Below the pieces are notes generated by a model, which saw nothing but the letters and a program-made list of their open reading frames with translations, was not told the origin of the DNA and did no database searches. From NCBI RefSeq assembly GCF_024124765.2, contig NZ_JAMXSR020000004.1, positions 1 through 64,000 on the forward strand: 64,000 bases of DNA, written 5' to 3'. Origin of the DNA: Sphingomonas sp. H160509. Lineage in GTDB: Bacteria > Pseudomonadota > Alphaproteobacteria > Sphingomonadales > Sphingomonadaceae. This document shows, in pieces, positions 1 through 9,348 of this stretch (its first letter is position 1; each line of letters opens with the position of its first letter). The position numbers and the translations under genes were made by a program.

Positions 1-1314
1 GATGCGCAGGAAGATCTTAGTGCAGACCCGGTCGACCTCATCATCGATCTGAACCTTTCAGCCCGGAATACGAACAACCCGAAGCTGTCCGCTGGTATGA
101 CCTTTCTGGGCCAATTCCTTGATCACGATATGACGTTCGACCCGACCTCTAGCCTTGAGCGACAGGCGGATCCAGAGCACATCGCCAACTTCCGTACGCC
201 GTCTCTCGCGCTCGATAACGTTTACGGAAGCGGACCTGGCGGAAGCCCACACCTCTACGACCGCACCGACGGCGACAAGTTTCTTCTCGAGGAAACTGGC
301 ACGCCGAACAAGTTCGATGTTCCCCGCAACAATCAGATGGTCGCGCTGATCGGTGATCCTCGTGATGATGAGAACCTTATCATCTCCCAGCTACAGGTCG
401 CGTTCCTATGTTTCCACAATGCTGTCGTCGACTATGTCCGCGACGAGCTAGGCCTGACGGGCGGCGACGTCTTTCCAGAGGCTCAGCGCATCGTCCGGTG
501 GCACTATCAGTGGATTATCATCCACGAGTTCCTGCGCAAAACGTGCGGCAACGCAGTCGTGGACGACATTCTGATCAACGGGAGAAAGTTTTATAAGTGG
601 CGCAACGAGCCCTACATACCGGTGGAGTTCGCGGTTGGAGCCTACCGCTTCGGACACAGTCAGGTGCGTCCCTCCTACCGTGCCAACTTCGCAGGCAACC
701 CGGATGGCAGCCCGTTCTTCGCCATGATCTTTCGCGAGACGGCGACACCAGCAGGTGACCCGGATGATCTGTCGGGCTCAGTGCGGGCTGCTAGGCGTTT
801 TATCGACTGGCCGACTTTCTTTGATTTCGGCGATAACAACGTGAAACCGAACAAGAAGATCGACACGACCCTGTCGACAGCCCTGTTTCGCTTGCCTTCG
901 ACGGTCGTGGGCCAAGTCAATCCCGTTGGAAATCCCTCATCCCTCGCCCAGCGTAACCTGCTGCGACACCTCACCTTCTCCCTGCCCTCCGGACAGCGGG
1001 TGGCAAAGGCAATGAAGCTGGAACCCCTGTCAAAGGACATGCTCTCGAAGCTCGCCCCTTGGGGGCTCGACGACAACACCCCGCTCTGGTTCTACGTTCT
1101 TCAGGAAGCCGAGTCTCTGGAGAGCGGCGAGCAGCTTGGCCCCGTTGGCGGCCGGATCATTGCAGAAGTTTTCCTCGGCTTGATCGAAGGGGATCGTTCC
1201 TCCTACCTTTCACAGGAGCCTGACTGGCAACCGTTTCTAAAAACAATTAACACCAATCATCAGAACGAGCAGTTCTCAATGATCGATCTTCTGCGGTTTG
1301 CGAAGGTGGCATGA
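1..1314 (+). CDS. Animal-type haem peroxidase, 5'-truncated by window edge
   Basis: The reading frame is open from base 1, so the gene starts upstream of the window; the ATG at 97 is internal. Near the visible N-terminus, GQFLDHDMTFDPT matches the distal haem-pocket motif of the animal haem peroxidase family (DHD carries the distal His and a calcium-ligand Asp). The FGHSQVRPSYR stretch around base 650 matches the segment with the proximal His. Bacterial members use H2O2 to oxidise halides or organic substrates and are often secreted, but the export signal would lie outside the window. The conserved LREHN element of the animal enzymes appears here as LCFHN, so the usual Arg of that motif is not seen. 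The frame ends cleanly with TGA. The family call is firm; the substrate is unknown. Confidence 0.88.
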   Translation, partial: DAQEDLSADPVDLIIDLNLSARNTNNPKLSAGMTFLGQFLDHDMTFDPTSSLERQADPEHIANFRTPSLALDNVYGSGPGGSPHLYDRTDGDKFLLEETGTPNKFDVPRNNQMVALIGDPRDDENLIISQLQVAFLCFHNAVVDYVRDELGLTGGDVFPEAQRIVRWHYQWIIIHEFLRKTCGNAVVDDILINGRKFYKWRNEPYIPVEFAVGAYRFGHSQVRPSYRANFAGNPDGSPFFAMIFRETATPAGDPDDLSGSVRAARRFIDWPTFFDFGDNNVKPNKKIDTTLSTALFRLPSTVVGQVNPVGNPSSLAQRNLLRHLTFSLPSGQRVAKAMKLEPLSKDMLSKLAPWGLDDNTPLWFYVLQEAESLESGEQLGPVGGRIIAEVFLGLIEGDRSSYLSQEPDWQPFLKTINTNHQNEQFSMIDLLRFAKVA

Positions 1315-1880
1315 CCTGAGTGTGGATCCCGCCGATCAGCGCCTGATCGTCAAAGCCTAGAAAAGGCATTATGCAAAATGCAAAGGCCATGAACGATGCT
1401 TGGACTGCTCGCGCTCGCCGCTTCCTTGATCGCCAAATGTCCCGTAGAGGGGCGCGCACTGTGCTCTGCGCCACTACTTTTAGTGGTCAGATCAATATCG
1501 CAAGGTCGACAGCGGGCCAGATTGGCTTAGCGGCTTCTGGGAACAGCCACCAGCTTCAATCATAAACACTAGTCCGCGATGGCGCGGCCTTCTGTCGTCG
1601 CCACGATTTCGGTGGCCGCTACGAAATGTAACTGCATTGCCCCCCGTAGATCTGGTAGAAAACGCGTCTGGCTTTGCAGACTGGAAATTCGTACGGTTGT
1701 CTGCAGTTATCAGGCCCCAAGCATCGATCGAGTTGCGCACATTGTGGGCTTGGCATGCAAGCGGTGTGGCCGTGCCGTTCAACCGAAGAAATGGATCGCG
1801 CTTGTTAGGGTATCGGCGCTATCGCGTCCTTGAGCTAATCGGCAGTGGGGGCCGCGATAGTGGCATCGGAATCTAAGAGT
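1315..1880. other. Intergenic stretch, no gene recognised
   Basis: About 565 bases separate the peroxidase from the GGDEF/EAL gene. Short frames on both strands have no recognisable motif and no good ribosome-binding site. No repeat or hairpin stood out. Confidence 0.5.
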
Positions 1881-4399
1881 ATGTGGCTTGGATTGCTGGT
1901 TCTCGTTCTAAGCTTAATGCCGCGGACGGCGTCGGCGGCAGGCGTTGACTTGCGTCAAGCAACCTGTGCTACGAAACTTGCCGACATTGCTACGGATACG
2001 GCGGTGGTAGCTGCAAGCTACCGCTGCGGCGCCGACGCGCCGACCGACGGCGGCGATTGGTTGTGGCTGCGTCTGGACGCTTCCCGCCTGAACAGTCTTC
2101 CGCCTGGTTGGAAGTTGTTGGTCGATCAGACTCGGTTCGACCGGATCGCAGTGTTGGTTACCAGCAAGAGTGGCGCAACACGTCAAACCATGATGCATTC
2201 CGAGCTGAGGGACCACTGGTCGCCCGGTGGCTTACTGGAAATTTACGATAGAGCCGCCCGGTCACGACGTTCACGGTCTTTACCTTGGATTTCGCCACCT
2301 CGACGACATCTCGCTCATGCGGAAGATTGTCGCGACGCCCAGCTCGGCGACATCCCCCGATGACACGACATGGTTGCTGCTCATGGGGATGTTTGCCGGA
2401 ACGCTTCTATCGGCGCTGCTCTACAACGCCGTTATCCATACGGGGCAACGCCATGCGTTTCAACGTTGGTACCTCCTTTGGGTCGCCGTGGCTCTCGCCT
2501 ATGGGCTGACATGGACGAACGTTGCTGCATTTGTCGTCCCGGGTCTTGTCGGCCCGTTGGTGGTTCGGTTGGACTTTGTGCTCATTGGCCTGATGGTCGC
2601 GGCCGGCAACATGTTCTTTTTTGCCGTAATCGAAGAAGGCATCCTGCCGCAGCCTCTGGTTACCGCTGGTCGCCTGCTTTCAGGTGCGGGAGCTGTGCTT
2701 GGATTGATGGCCGCAGCGGACATGTGGCTTCCTGTCGTTCTGACCGATCGGCTGCTCAATTATGTGATTGCGGCCACAGGCGTGATTATAGCGGGCTCGT
2801 GCTGGATTGCTGTTCGGCGCGGCAGCCGCGTGATCTGGTTCTATCTGATTGGCTGGGGACCAGTGATCTGCGTGTTTCTGGCGCGGCTCGCACGCAACCT
2901 TGGTTTCCTACCCCAAAGCGATGCCGTAGACATGGCGACTTTCGCGGCGCTCGCGTTCGAGGCGCTGATATTGTCGCTTGCCATCGCAGACCGGTTTCAC
3001 CTGATGCGAGGTGAACTTGAACTCGCGCATCGACGTCGCGAGATTGCCATTACAGAGGCGGAAACGCTGCGGACCGCGGCAGAGACTGATTTCCTGACGG
3101 GGCTTGGCAACCGCTCCGCCTTTCACGAGAAAGCGCATGCATTCGTTTCCAGCGGCACGCCATTCGGCTTGTTCTTGGTCGACGTAGATTTTCTTAAGGC
3201 CGCCAATGACCATTTGGGTCATGCCGGCGGAGACGCCCTGCTTCGTTGTGTAGCGTCGGCGCTTTCGGCTACGGCCGGCCAGTTGCAGGACGCTCTCGTC
3301 GCTCGGGTCGGGGGCGACGAGTTTGCAATTCTGTGCCCAGGCGATCTCTCTGCGGAGAGCGCGCTTGCTAGCGCGATCGCTGCCCTGCAAGGCGAGACTT
3401 GGAACCATGCAGATGAGAATTGTAGAATTTCGCTCAGTGTCGGCTCCGCACGCTTTCCGGACGACGGCAAAGCGGTGGATATACTCTTTCAGAACGCTGA
3501 TCTCGGACTTTACACTGCAAAGCGCCTAGGCCGGGCGCGATACTGCCGCTACGATCCACTACATCGTGCGTTGCGCGACCTCCAAACCGGGTTTACTCTC
3601 GATGCCGAAGCCGCTCTGAAGCGAGGTGAATTCCGGCTGTACATGCAGCCGATCGTGTCACTCGCTACTGGAACCGTCTGTGGTTATGAAGCTTTGCTGC
3701 GCTGGAATCATCCTCAATACGGCCTTATGACGCCGGATCGTTTCGCGGATGTGCTTGTAGCGGAGAGGATCGGACTGCGTATTCAAGAGCACGTCCTGGA
3801 ACTTGCTTTGCACCAGTTGCGCGAGCACGCTGATCAAATCGGGGTGCTTAGCGTCAATTTCACCTCGGCTCAGCTGACAGGACCGCATGCAGGCAAGCAG
3901 GTGCTCGACCGGTTGGCCCACTATGGGGTCTCCGCAGAGTCACTTTGTATCGAGGTTACGGAAGGGGTGATGCTCGATCGTGCGGCAGATAGCATCCTTG
4001 CGAACCTGCAGATGCTACATGACGCCGGAGTATGCATTGCCCTCGACGACTTCGGGACGGGATATGCCTCTCTCGTTCATCTTCGTCGAGTGACGGTAGA
4101 CCGCATCAAGATCGATCGCTCCTTCGTATCCGGCATGGATCAACCCAACGGCGGAGCGACGGCTATCGTGACCGCCATTATTGGTTTGGGTCGTGGCCTC
4201 GGGAAAGTGGTCGTTGCTGAAGGCATCGAGACCGAGGCACAGGCAATTTGCCTACGGCAGCTGGGTTGTCAGCTTGGTCAAGGTTTTTCTCTACGGACGC
4301 CCCGCTGCGCAACTTCTGGAAAGCGCGGTGCAAATTGCCAACGAGGTCGCGGCTGTCCCAACTAAGAGACAAGCTATATCTTTGGCTCTCCCCAGCTGA
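1881..4399 (+). pseudogene. Membrane diguanylate cyclase/phosphodiesterase (GGDEF-EAL), two frameshifts
   Basis: One gene is split over three frames. It begins with a signal peptide (MWLGLLVLVLSLMPRTASA, ATG 1881) and a periplasmic domain, then a multi-helix membrane region of 7TMR-DISM type, then GGDEF (RVGGDEF near base 3310) and EAL (YEALLRW near 3687, DDFGTG near 4050, AEGIETEAQ near 4220). Both catalytic motifs are intact, so cyclic-di-GMP synthesis and breakdown are both possible. The first break lies near 2226, where dropping one G joins the periplasmic domain to the frame starting at GTG 2227. The second is in TTTTT near 4288, where dropping one T restores GQGFLYGRPAAQLLES to the TGA at 4399. 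Both breaks are single extra bases, so a base-calling artefact is as likely as a true pseudogene. No partner gene is adjacent. Confidence 0.85.
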
Positions 4400-4641
4400 G
4401 GTGAAAGCTCAGTGGTCGAGGGCATCAAGTTCAGACAGGCGATTTAGGTGAGCCGGGGGGCTCTCCTGCCATACTTATCGCGGTTATCTACATAGTCGAT
4501 TCGACCAGTTTGCCCCGGTGCGTTTTGGATATAGCTCTGACGGAGTGCACGTAACGCCGTCCCGAGAAGATCTTTTTTGAAAAAACTTGGGATGACCAAA
4601 AGCGCTCAAAGCCGGAGCCGTTCGCGCCGCTCTGGCGTTTA

Positions 4642-5477
4642 GGGTCAGGACCCATTGATCTGAGCGGCTTGATCTGATTCAGGCTCCGTGAGGAGACCGA
4701 GGATGAGCGACCTGTACTGGCTGACCGACGAGCAGATGGCGCGGCTCGAACCGTATTTTCCCAAGAGCCACGGCAAGCCACGGGTTGATGACCGGCGAGT
4801 GTTGAGCGGCATCGTTTTCGTCAACCGCAACGGGCTACGATGGTGCGATGCCCCTCGGGAGTATGGCCCACACAAGACGCTCTACAACCGGTGGAAGCGA
4901 TGGGGCGAAAGGGGTGTCTTCCTCCGCATAATGGAAGGACTGGCGGCCGCGAGCGCCACGCCGAAGACGATCATGATCGACGCGACCTATCTGAAGGCGC
5001 ACCGCACGGCGTCCAGCCTGCGGGTAAAAGGGGGGCCTTGGGCGGCTCATCGGTCGCACCAAAGGCGGTATGAATACGAAGCTGCACGCCGTCACCGATG
5101 CAGAAGGCAGACCGCTCAGCTTCTTCATGACCGCGGGCCAGGTCAGCGACTACACCGGCGCTGCCGCGCTGCTTGATGATCTACCCAAGGCGCAGTGGAT
5201 GCTGGGCGACCGCGGCTATGACGCAGACTGGTACAGGGACGCCCCTTCAGGCAAAGGGCATAACGCCCTGCATTCCGGGGCGAAAATCCCGGATCATCCC
5301 CGTCAAATATGACAAGCGCCGCTACCGAAGCCGGAGCCGTATCGAGATTATGTTCGGTCGTCTGAAGGACTGGCGCCGCGTCGCTACCCGCTACGATCGA
5401 TGCCCGACCGTCTTCTTTTCCGCTATCGCGCTCGCCGCCACCGTCATCTTCTGGCTCTAATCAATGAGTCGTGACCC
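4642..5477 (+). mobile_element. IS5-family (IS427-like) insertion sequence, copy 1
   Basis: An 836-bp element with near-perfect terminal inverted repeats. The left end GGGTCAGGACCCATTGAT and the reverse complement of the right end GGGTCACGACTCATTGAT differ at two positions. TA flanks both ends, consistent with a TA target duplication. It is almost identical to the inverted copy at 10487-11322. Two differences matter: an A4G6 run replaces A6G5 at the frameshift site, and the right part has one extra C (GACGCCCC against GACGCCC). Confidence 0.9.
4703..5460 (+). pseudogene. IS5-family transposase, copy 1 (defective frame)
   Basis: The start is ATG 4703 (MSDLYWLTDEQMARLEPYF) behind a GAGGAGACCGAGG ribosome site. 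The protein is a DDE transposase with IMIDATYLKAHRTAS in the first half and GDRGYDADWYRDA plus a final RIEIMFGRLKDWRRVATRYD in the second. Compared with copy 2, the slippery A6G run near 5030 is lost (A4G6) and there is a one-base insertion near 5243. The first half therefore reads into a wrong frame, and the second half is split over two frames (5070-5312 and 5173-5460). As written this copy could not make a fused transposase, although copy 2 might act on its ends. Confidence 0.85.
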
Positions 5478-5479
5478 TA

Positions 5480-6112
5480 GGTGACCGATCCTGTCTCGCT
5501 CTCGCTGTGCAGCTGGGAGTCCCTGCCCTCACCGCCGATCGCGAATGGAAGAAGGCGAAGGTCAAGAACTTAAAGCTTGAGCATATCCGATAGCCCAAGC
5601 CTCGGCGGTCCTGACCTGCGCCGATGACTTCGTGCTTTCAACGACGGTCGGCTCTCTGGCTGATGCCAAAGGGTGGTGATCTGTCTGTCCGCGTCTTGGC
5701 AAAGGCCCCTGCCCTTGACCCGTAGCGATTCGGCCTTTCAGCGCCATTTCCATCCCTTGCTGGATGATGCTGTAGGGGTTGGCCAATTCGGGTTGGACGC
5801 TATGCCCGTAGGCCTAGATCCCCTCGTCGTCCGAGGCTGCTGCGATTCTGAGGGGCCTGTCGTGCGCCGCTGGTGATCTTCCGCGCGAGGTAGAGCTTGA
5901 GGACGCCGGCGGTGTGAAACTTACCCGGTCGGCACATCGACAATCACTGTTCCGCATCCACTACAGCAGCATTTTCTGCAGTGCTTTGTAGTAGCAGGAA
6001 TTACACTTATCGCTACCACGCAGATGCAGCAACGCGCGGCGTCGAACTAACGAAAGCCAGCCTCTGCCCCGGCGACGCAAGGTCATCGGGATCAGCGCTG
6101 GCTTCCTACTTC
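5480..6112. other. Stretch between IS copy 1 and the partition operon, no gene recognised
   Basis: About 630 bases inside the IS-bracketed module. A 74-codon leftward frame (5562-5786) and a rightward one (5673-5876) overlap each other, and neither shows a family motif or convincing start. It may be a remnant of plasmid backbone. Confidence 0.4.
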
Positions 6113-6388
6113 TCAGCCCTTTTCGTAGTGATCGAGCAGAATTTCGAGAAAGGCGCCATAGGTGTACCGTTCCTTCTTGGCAGCCGCCTTAAAGCGCGTG
6201 AGCATATCGTTTGGCGCGCGAATGTTCAGCTGCCCTTCTGCGTCAGCTTCACGGCTGGGAAATGCGGACGCTCGATCAACAACCCGACGCTGCTCGTCCG
6301 CCGTTGCCTCTGGCCGTGCGGTCGGTCGACTTGGCTGAAAGTCATCTAGGCTCCCAAAGTCAAGTGCCTTACGCGCGGAGTCCGTCAT
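6113..6388 (-). CDS. Ribbon-helix-helix centromere-binding protein (ParG-like)
   Basis: 91 aa. The N-terminal half is polar and probably disordered. The C-terminal half has the layout of a ribbon-helix-helix protein: a strand (GQLNIRAP), a first helix (DMLTRFKAAAKKER) and a second helix (TYGAFLEILLDHYEK). The start codon overlaps the end of parA (ATGA), so the two are translationally coupled. Small RHH proteins downstream of ParA-type ATPases bind the plasmid centromere and repress the par promoter. The regular array just upstream of parA (7089-7310) is the obvious candidate target. The role is inferred from fold pattern and position. Confidence 0.78.
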   Translation of the reverse strand: MTDSARKALDFGSLDDFQPSRPTARPEATADEQRRVVDRASAFPSREADAEGQLNIRAPNDMLTRFKAAAKKERYTYGAFLEILLDHYEKG

Positions 6389-7075
6389 GCTACCCTCTTC
6401 AGACCTGCGCTATAGTAGCGCAGCATGGTTACGACCTCGGCCGCAAAGTCGGCCGCGTTCCTGACTGCGGCCTCCACATTGTTAACGTCTTTTGAGGACA
6501 AGCCACGCGGGCCACCACCAACTGAAAACAGCGCTGAATAGGCATCACGGTCGTGGATCTCGGTGGCAAATACGGGTGTTTTCTCGTTTGCCTTAAATTG
6601 CCCTGATACGAAGCGAGCTGTACGCGACTTCGCAACGACGCGGGTCTGTGTAAAAAAGCACCGCAAACGGGATATCACGCCGCACCGCTTTCATGTCGCG
6701 CTTGATCTCTTGGATGACGTCGATAGCCGCCAGCGCATCTTGCTGTTGCTCTTTCATCGGGATCACAACCAAGTCCGACTGACTGATTGCATAGCTCGTC
6801 AGGCGTGATGCCGTTCCCTCGAGATCGACAATCACGAACTGGTTGTCAGCGCTCGCAGCATCGATCTCGTCCAAGATCGTTTTCTCGGATGCGTTCGTTA
6901 CTACCGTCAAACGCTTGGGTTTCCCCGGGAGCGTCGACCAGGTCGTCAGCGGTCGCCTAGGGTCTGCGTCAATCAAGCAGACGCTGGCGTGCTCCGCTAG
7001 CTCGCATGCCAAGATCAAGGCGGAGGTAGTCTTACCCGATCCGCCTTTCGAGTTCGCAAACGTCACAACGGCCAT
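6385..7075 (-). pseudogene. parA: ParA-type partition ATPase, single frameshift
   Basis: It starts at ATG 7075 behind a strong AGGAGGGG site. The deviant Walker A motif KGGSGKTTSAL lies at residues ~10-20, followed by CLIDADPRRPLTTW and a VIVDLEGTAS Walker B region. The first frame ends at 6593 and a second frame (6385-6678) carries the C-terminus. Removing one T from the TTTTTT run near 6652 joins them (FAVLFTQTRVVAKSRTARF), giving about 230 aa, a normal size for small ParA proteins. ParA hydrolyses ATP on the nucleoid to position plasmid copies. The homopolymer break may be a sequencing artefact. The RHH partner follows with a 4-base overlap. Confidence 0.88.
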
Positions 7076-7088
7076 TAGCCCCTCCTGA

Positions 7089-7310
7089 TAGCATTGGCTA
7101 GCATGTGCTACGCATCAATATCCTACAGCGTCGTAGCGTAAGCTACGCTATCGAACAATACCCTATGCTATGCTATCGTATCCTATAATATTCTATCTAA
7201 GGCTAGCACGCACTATAGTAAGGTAGCATATCCTAGCTTTCGCTAGCATCGGCTAGGCCACAGATTTTTCTCGTAACTTTCAACAAGCTAGCTCAATCTA
7301 ACATATGCTA
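7089..7310. repeat. Centromere-like array: TA steps in a strict 5-bp register
   Basis: Directly upstream of parA. TA dinucleotides begin at 7089, 7099, 7109, 7119, 7124, 7134, 7139, 7144, 7149, 7159 and onward in steps of 5 or 10 to 7254, then 7274, 7289, 7299, 7304 and 7309. In all, 30 of 33 TA steps share one register; the exceptions are 7186, 7198 and 7216. Most sit in GCTA, CCTA or TCTA, and several form GCTAGC palindromes. Because 10 bp is about one helical turn, the CTA boxes recur on one or two faces of the helix. This fits a parS site for the RHH protein at 6113-6388 and an operator for parA. Confidence 0.75.
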
Positions 7311-7325
7311 GCACTGACTGAGTTG

Positions 7326-7559
7326 TCACAATCCTAGACCGATCACCACGAGCCAAAAACCAGAAGCCGCTGAAACAATCTTACAAAGGCCCATCACGAT
7401 ATCGAGGGAACCACGACGCGTCACGTTCCACGTCCGGTCAATCCTTGTACGGTGGCTTAACATCTCGTCGACCGCGAGCAGTGAGCCCACCACAAAGAGC
7501 AGGATCGTTACCGCTTTCGCGAAGGTCTTCGCATCCATGTCGAAAATGATGAAAGTCAT
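7326..7559 (-). CDS. Small hypothetical membrane protein
   Basis: 77 aa with two hydrophobic segments (AVTILLFVVGSLLAV and SGFWLVVIGLGL) separated by a basic loop. No Shine-Dalgarno motif is visible before the ATG at 7559, and the internal ATG for MDAKTFAKAV is no better supported. It lies between the centromere-like array and the replication region. No family is recognised. It may be a small plasmid gene or a chance frame. Confidence 0.4.
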   Translation of the reverse strand: MTFIIFDMDAKTFAKAVTILLFVVGSLLAVDEMLSHRTRIDRTWNVTRRGSLDIVMGLCKIVSAASGFWLVVIGLGL

Positions 7560-7882
7560 TATCAGGAGGGGAAGTGGGAATTCCGTAGATTGCCCCTATC
7601 AAGTCGATTACGTGTGGATCGGCGCCGAAGGTGGGACCCCGGCAAAGTCTCGTAAGCTAATGAATTTGCCTCGAAGCTTTGCATAGCCAAGGATCCCAAT
7701 CAGCACCCCTCACAACCCACGGCTTCCAAAGGATTACAGGTAGTTGTCTCGCTTAGAGCGGGGTTCCGCTTTCGGCGCCGATCCACACCACGAGTCCGTG
7801 TCCACTTTATGCACCCTAGTGGATGTCGGCTTTATATCCAAGGCGTCGCCAACCATGATGCGTACTAGCCCTCCGCTTGAAC

Positions 7883-8015
7883 GGTCGCCGAAAGCACGAA
7901 GGTGGACAGGCCAAACTGGAAACGGTCGGCGAAAGCACGAACTTTCGCACTCGATTACCGCCACGCTCAGGCCTATCATCGTCCTCAACACCCAATCTTC
8001 GTGCTTTCGCCGACC
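7883..8015. repeat. Upstream iterons of the RepA replicon
   Basis: Three copies of an 18-bp iteron, consensus GGTCGGCGAAAGCACGAA. Direct copies are at 7883-7900 (one mismatch) and 7924-7941 (exact), and an inverted exact copy is at 7998-8015, just before repA. An inverted copy in front of a rep gene is typical of autoregulation, while direct copies serve as initiator binding sites. Confidence 0.88.
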
Positions 8016-8041
8016 GATTGCCCGGTGTCAGGGAGCGAGGC

Positions 8042-8899
8042 ATGAGCCTAGCAAGACCACAAGGCGACCTGTTCTCGCTCGACAGCCCCCTCCTAACCGA
8101 GGTCCGGGGCGAACAATCCCTTATGGCGTTCCCGTTTTTTGCCCTCAGCAAGGGCAAGTGGACGAAGCCGCTCGCCTATCGGAATGAATCCGTCTCGATC
8201 GAAATCGTCGCCACCTCTAAAGGCGTCGCGACGATCTACGACAAGGAAGTGCTTCTCTACATCGCCAGCTTGATGGTGGCCAAGCTCGAGGCCGGTGTGG
8301 GCGTGTCACAAGAGTTCTATTTCACGGCGCACGATCTATTCCGGATTACTGGGATCAGCGGCTCCGCCCGGTCCTATTCTCGACTGTCAGACGCTCTGGA
8401 GCGCCTACAGGGTACGCAGATCAAGACGAATATCGAAGCTGGCGGCGAGGGCCAGGCCGGTTTCTTCTCATGGCTGTCGGAAGCCCAACTCCATTACTCG
8501 AAGACGAAAACGGGCGTTAAGCGACTGAAGGCCGTGAAGGTACGCCTCTGCGACTGGCTTTACCGCGCCATCCTTCGCGACCGTCGTGTCCTCGACTACG
8601 CGCCCAGCTATTTTCAGCTCGGGCCGGTCGAACGACGCCTGTATGAAGTGGCGCGTTCCGCCTGTGTCATAGGTCCGATCGACGTCGACCTCGATGAGCT
8701 TCGCCTGCAGCTCGGCTACCAAAGCTCCCTCAAGCATTTTCGCTTCGAGTTGAAACGTATCGCCGACGAAGATGTCATTCCCGGCTACGCGTTCGACCTA
8801 GTGGACGCTCCCGTAACACCGGCCAGCGGCCGCGCGCGACGCAATGCAGGTGCTGCTCGCGTCAAGATTACCCCACGCGCACTGGTCGCAGCCGCTTAA
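8042..8899 (+). CDS. repA: Plasmid replication initiator RepA (RPA family)
   Basis: 285 aa from ATG 8042. This start was chosen over the upstream in-frame extension because GGGAGCGAGGC sits immediately before it and the extension would run through the iterons. The sequence matches replication initiator protein A: an early LMAFPFFALSKGKW segment, the winged-helix part around ITGISGSARSYSRLSDALERL, then LCDWLYRAIL and a C-terminal PIDVDLDELRLQLGYQ segment. It should bind the 18-bp iterons on both sides of the gene and open the origin. The frame is intact, unlike many neighbours. The call is firm from the family pattern plus the iterons. Confidence 0.9.
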   Translation: MSLARPQGDLFSLDSPLLTEVRGEQSLMAFPFFALSKGKWTKPLAYRNESVSIEIVATSKGVATIYDKEVLLYIASLMVAKLEAGVGVSQEFYFTAHDLFRITGISGSARSYSRLSDALERLQGTQIKTNIEAGGEGQAGFFSWLSEAQLHYSKTKTGVKRLKAVKVRLCDWLYRAILRDRRVLDYAPSYFQLGPVERRLYEVARSACVIGPIDVDLDELRLQLGYQSSLKHFRFELKRIADEDVIPGYAFDLVDAPVTPASGRARRNAGAARVKITPRALVAAA

Positions 8900-8947
8900 C
8901 ACCCTTCTCATAGCTGCTGCGAATCGGGTTCGGAGTCCATTTCAATC

Positions 8948-9072
8948 GGTCGGTGAAAGCACGAACTTGGGTCGGCGAAAGCACGAATCTCGGTCGTCAA
9001 AAGCACGAACCGCGCCAGCAACGGTCGGCGAAAGCACGAACTTATTCGTACCTCGGTCGGCGAAAACACGAA
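8948..9072. repeat. Downstream iterons (probable origin of replication)
   Basis: Five direct copies of the GGTCGGCGAAAGCACGAA iteron, at 8948-8965, 8970-8987, 8992-9009, 9023-9040 and 9055-9072. Spacing is 22, 22, 31 and 32 bp, so the first three lie on the same helical face and the last two are about three turns apart. Individual copies carry one or two changes (GGTGAAAG, GTCAAAAG, GCGAAAAC). No clear DnaA box was seen. This is the best candidate for oriV. Confidence 0.85.
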
Positions 9073-9177
9073 CACTAGCTGTTTCGCAAAGCCGTCGCTT
9101 TAGCCACAATCAAATTTGGACTGGTTGCACGACGCGACTGGCGAGACAGGGTGCGGGCTGTGACCACATAAAGGAAA

Positions 9178-9197
9178 GCCCGGCGCAATGGCCGGGC
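9178..9197. terminator. GC-rich hairpin between origin and winged-helix gene
   Basis: A perfect 7-bp stem GCCCGGC/GCCGGGC with a 6-base loop. No T-run follows on either strand, so it may be a weak terminator or an origin structure. Confidence 0.45.
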
Positions 9198-9348
9198 ATC
9201 CCAGAAGTCTTAATGTGAGAGCCTTGCAGGGCTTCCACGGGTCCATTTAACGACCTTCACATAGCGACTTTCGAGCTTCGGTTCAAGGATGCGCGCTTTG
9301 CGCCACGGCATTTCTTTGCCCGGTCCCAGCCCCAAAAGGGGATGAAAG

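Noticed and set aside
1371-1833. Several 60-95-codon frames between the peroxidase and the GGDEF/EAL gene
   Set aside because: They overlap on both strands, lack ribosome sites and show no recognisable domain.
5562-5876. Overlapping frames on both strands inside the replicon module
   Set aside because: No motif, no good start, and each is the shadow of the other.
7078-7571. The 12-mer TATCAGGAGGGG occurs before parA (minus strand) and at 7560 (plus strand)
   Set aside because: The second copy has no start codon in range, so it is not a ribosome site; a chance or relic match is enough.
7883-9072. Regularly repeated 18-bp units that could suggest a CRISPR array
   Set aside because: Units occur in both orientations on both sides of repA, spacing is 22-41 bp, there are no cas genes, and the pattern is that of plasmid iterons.
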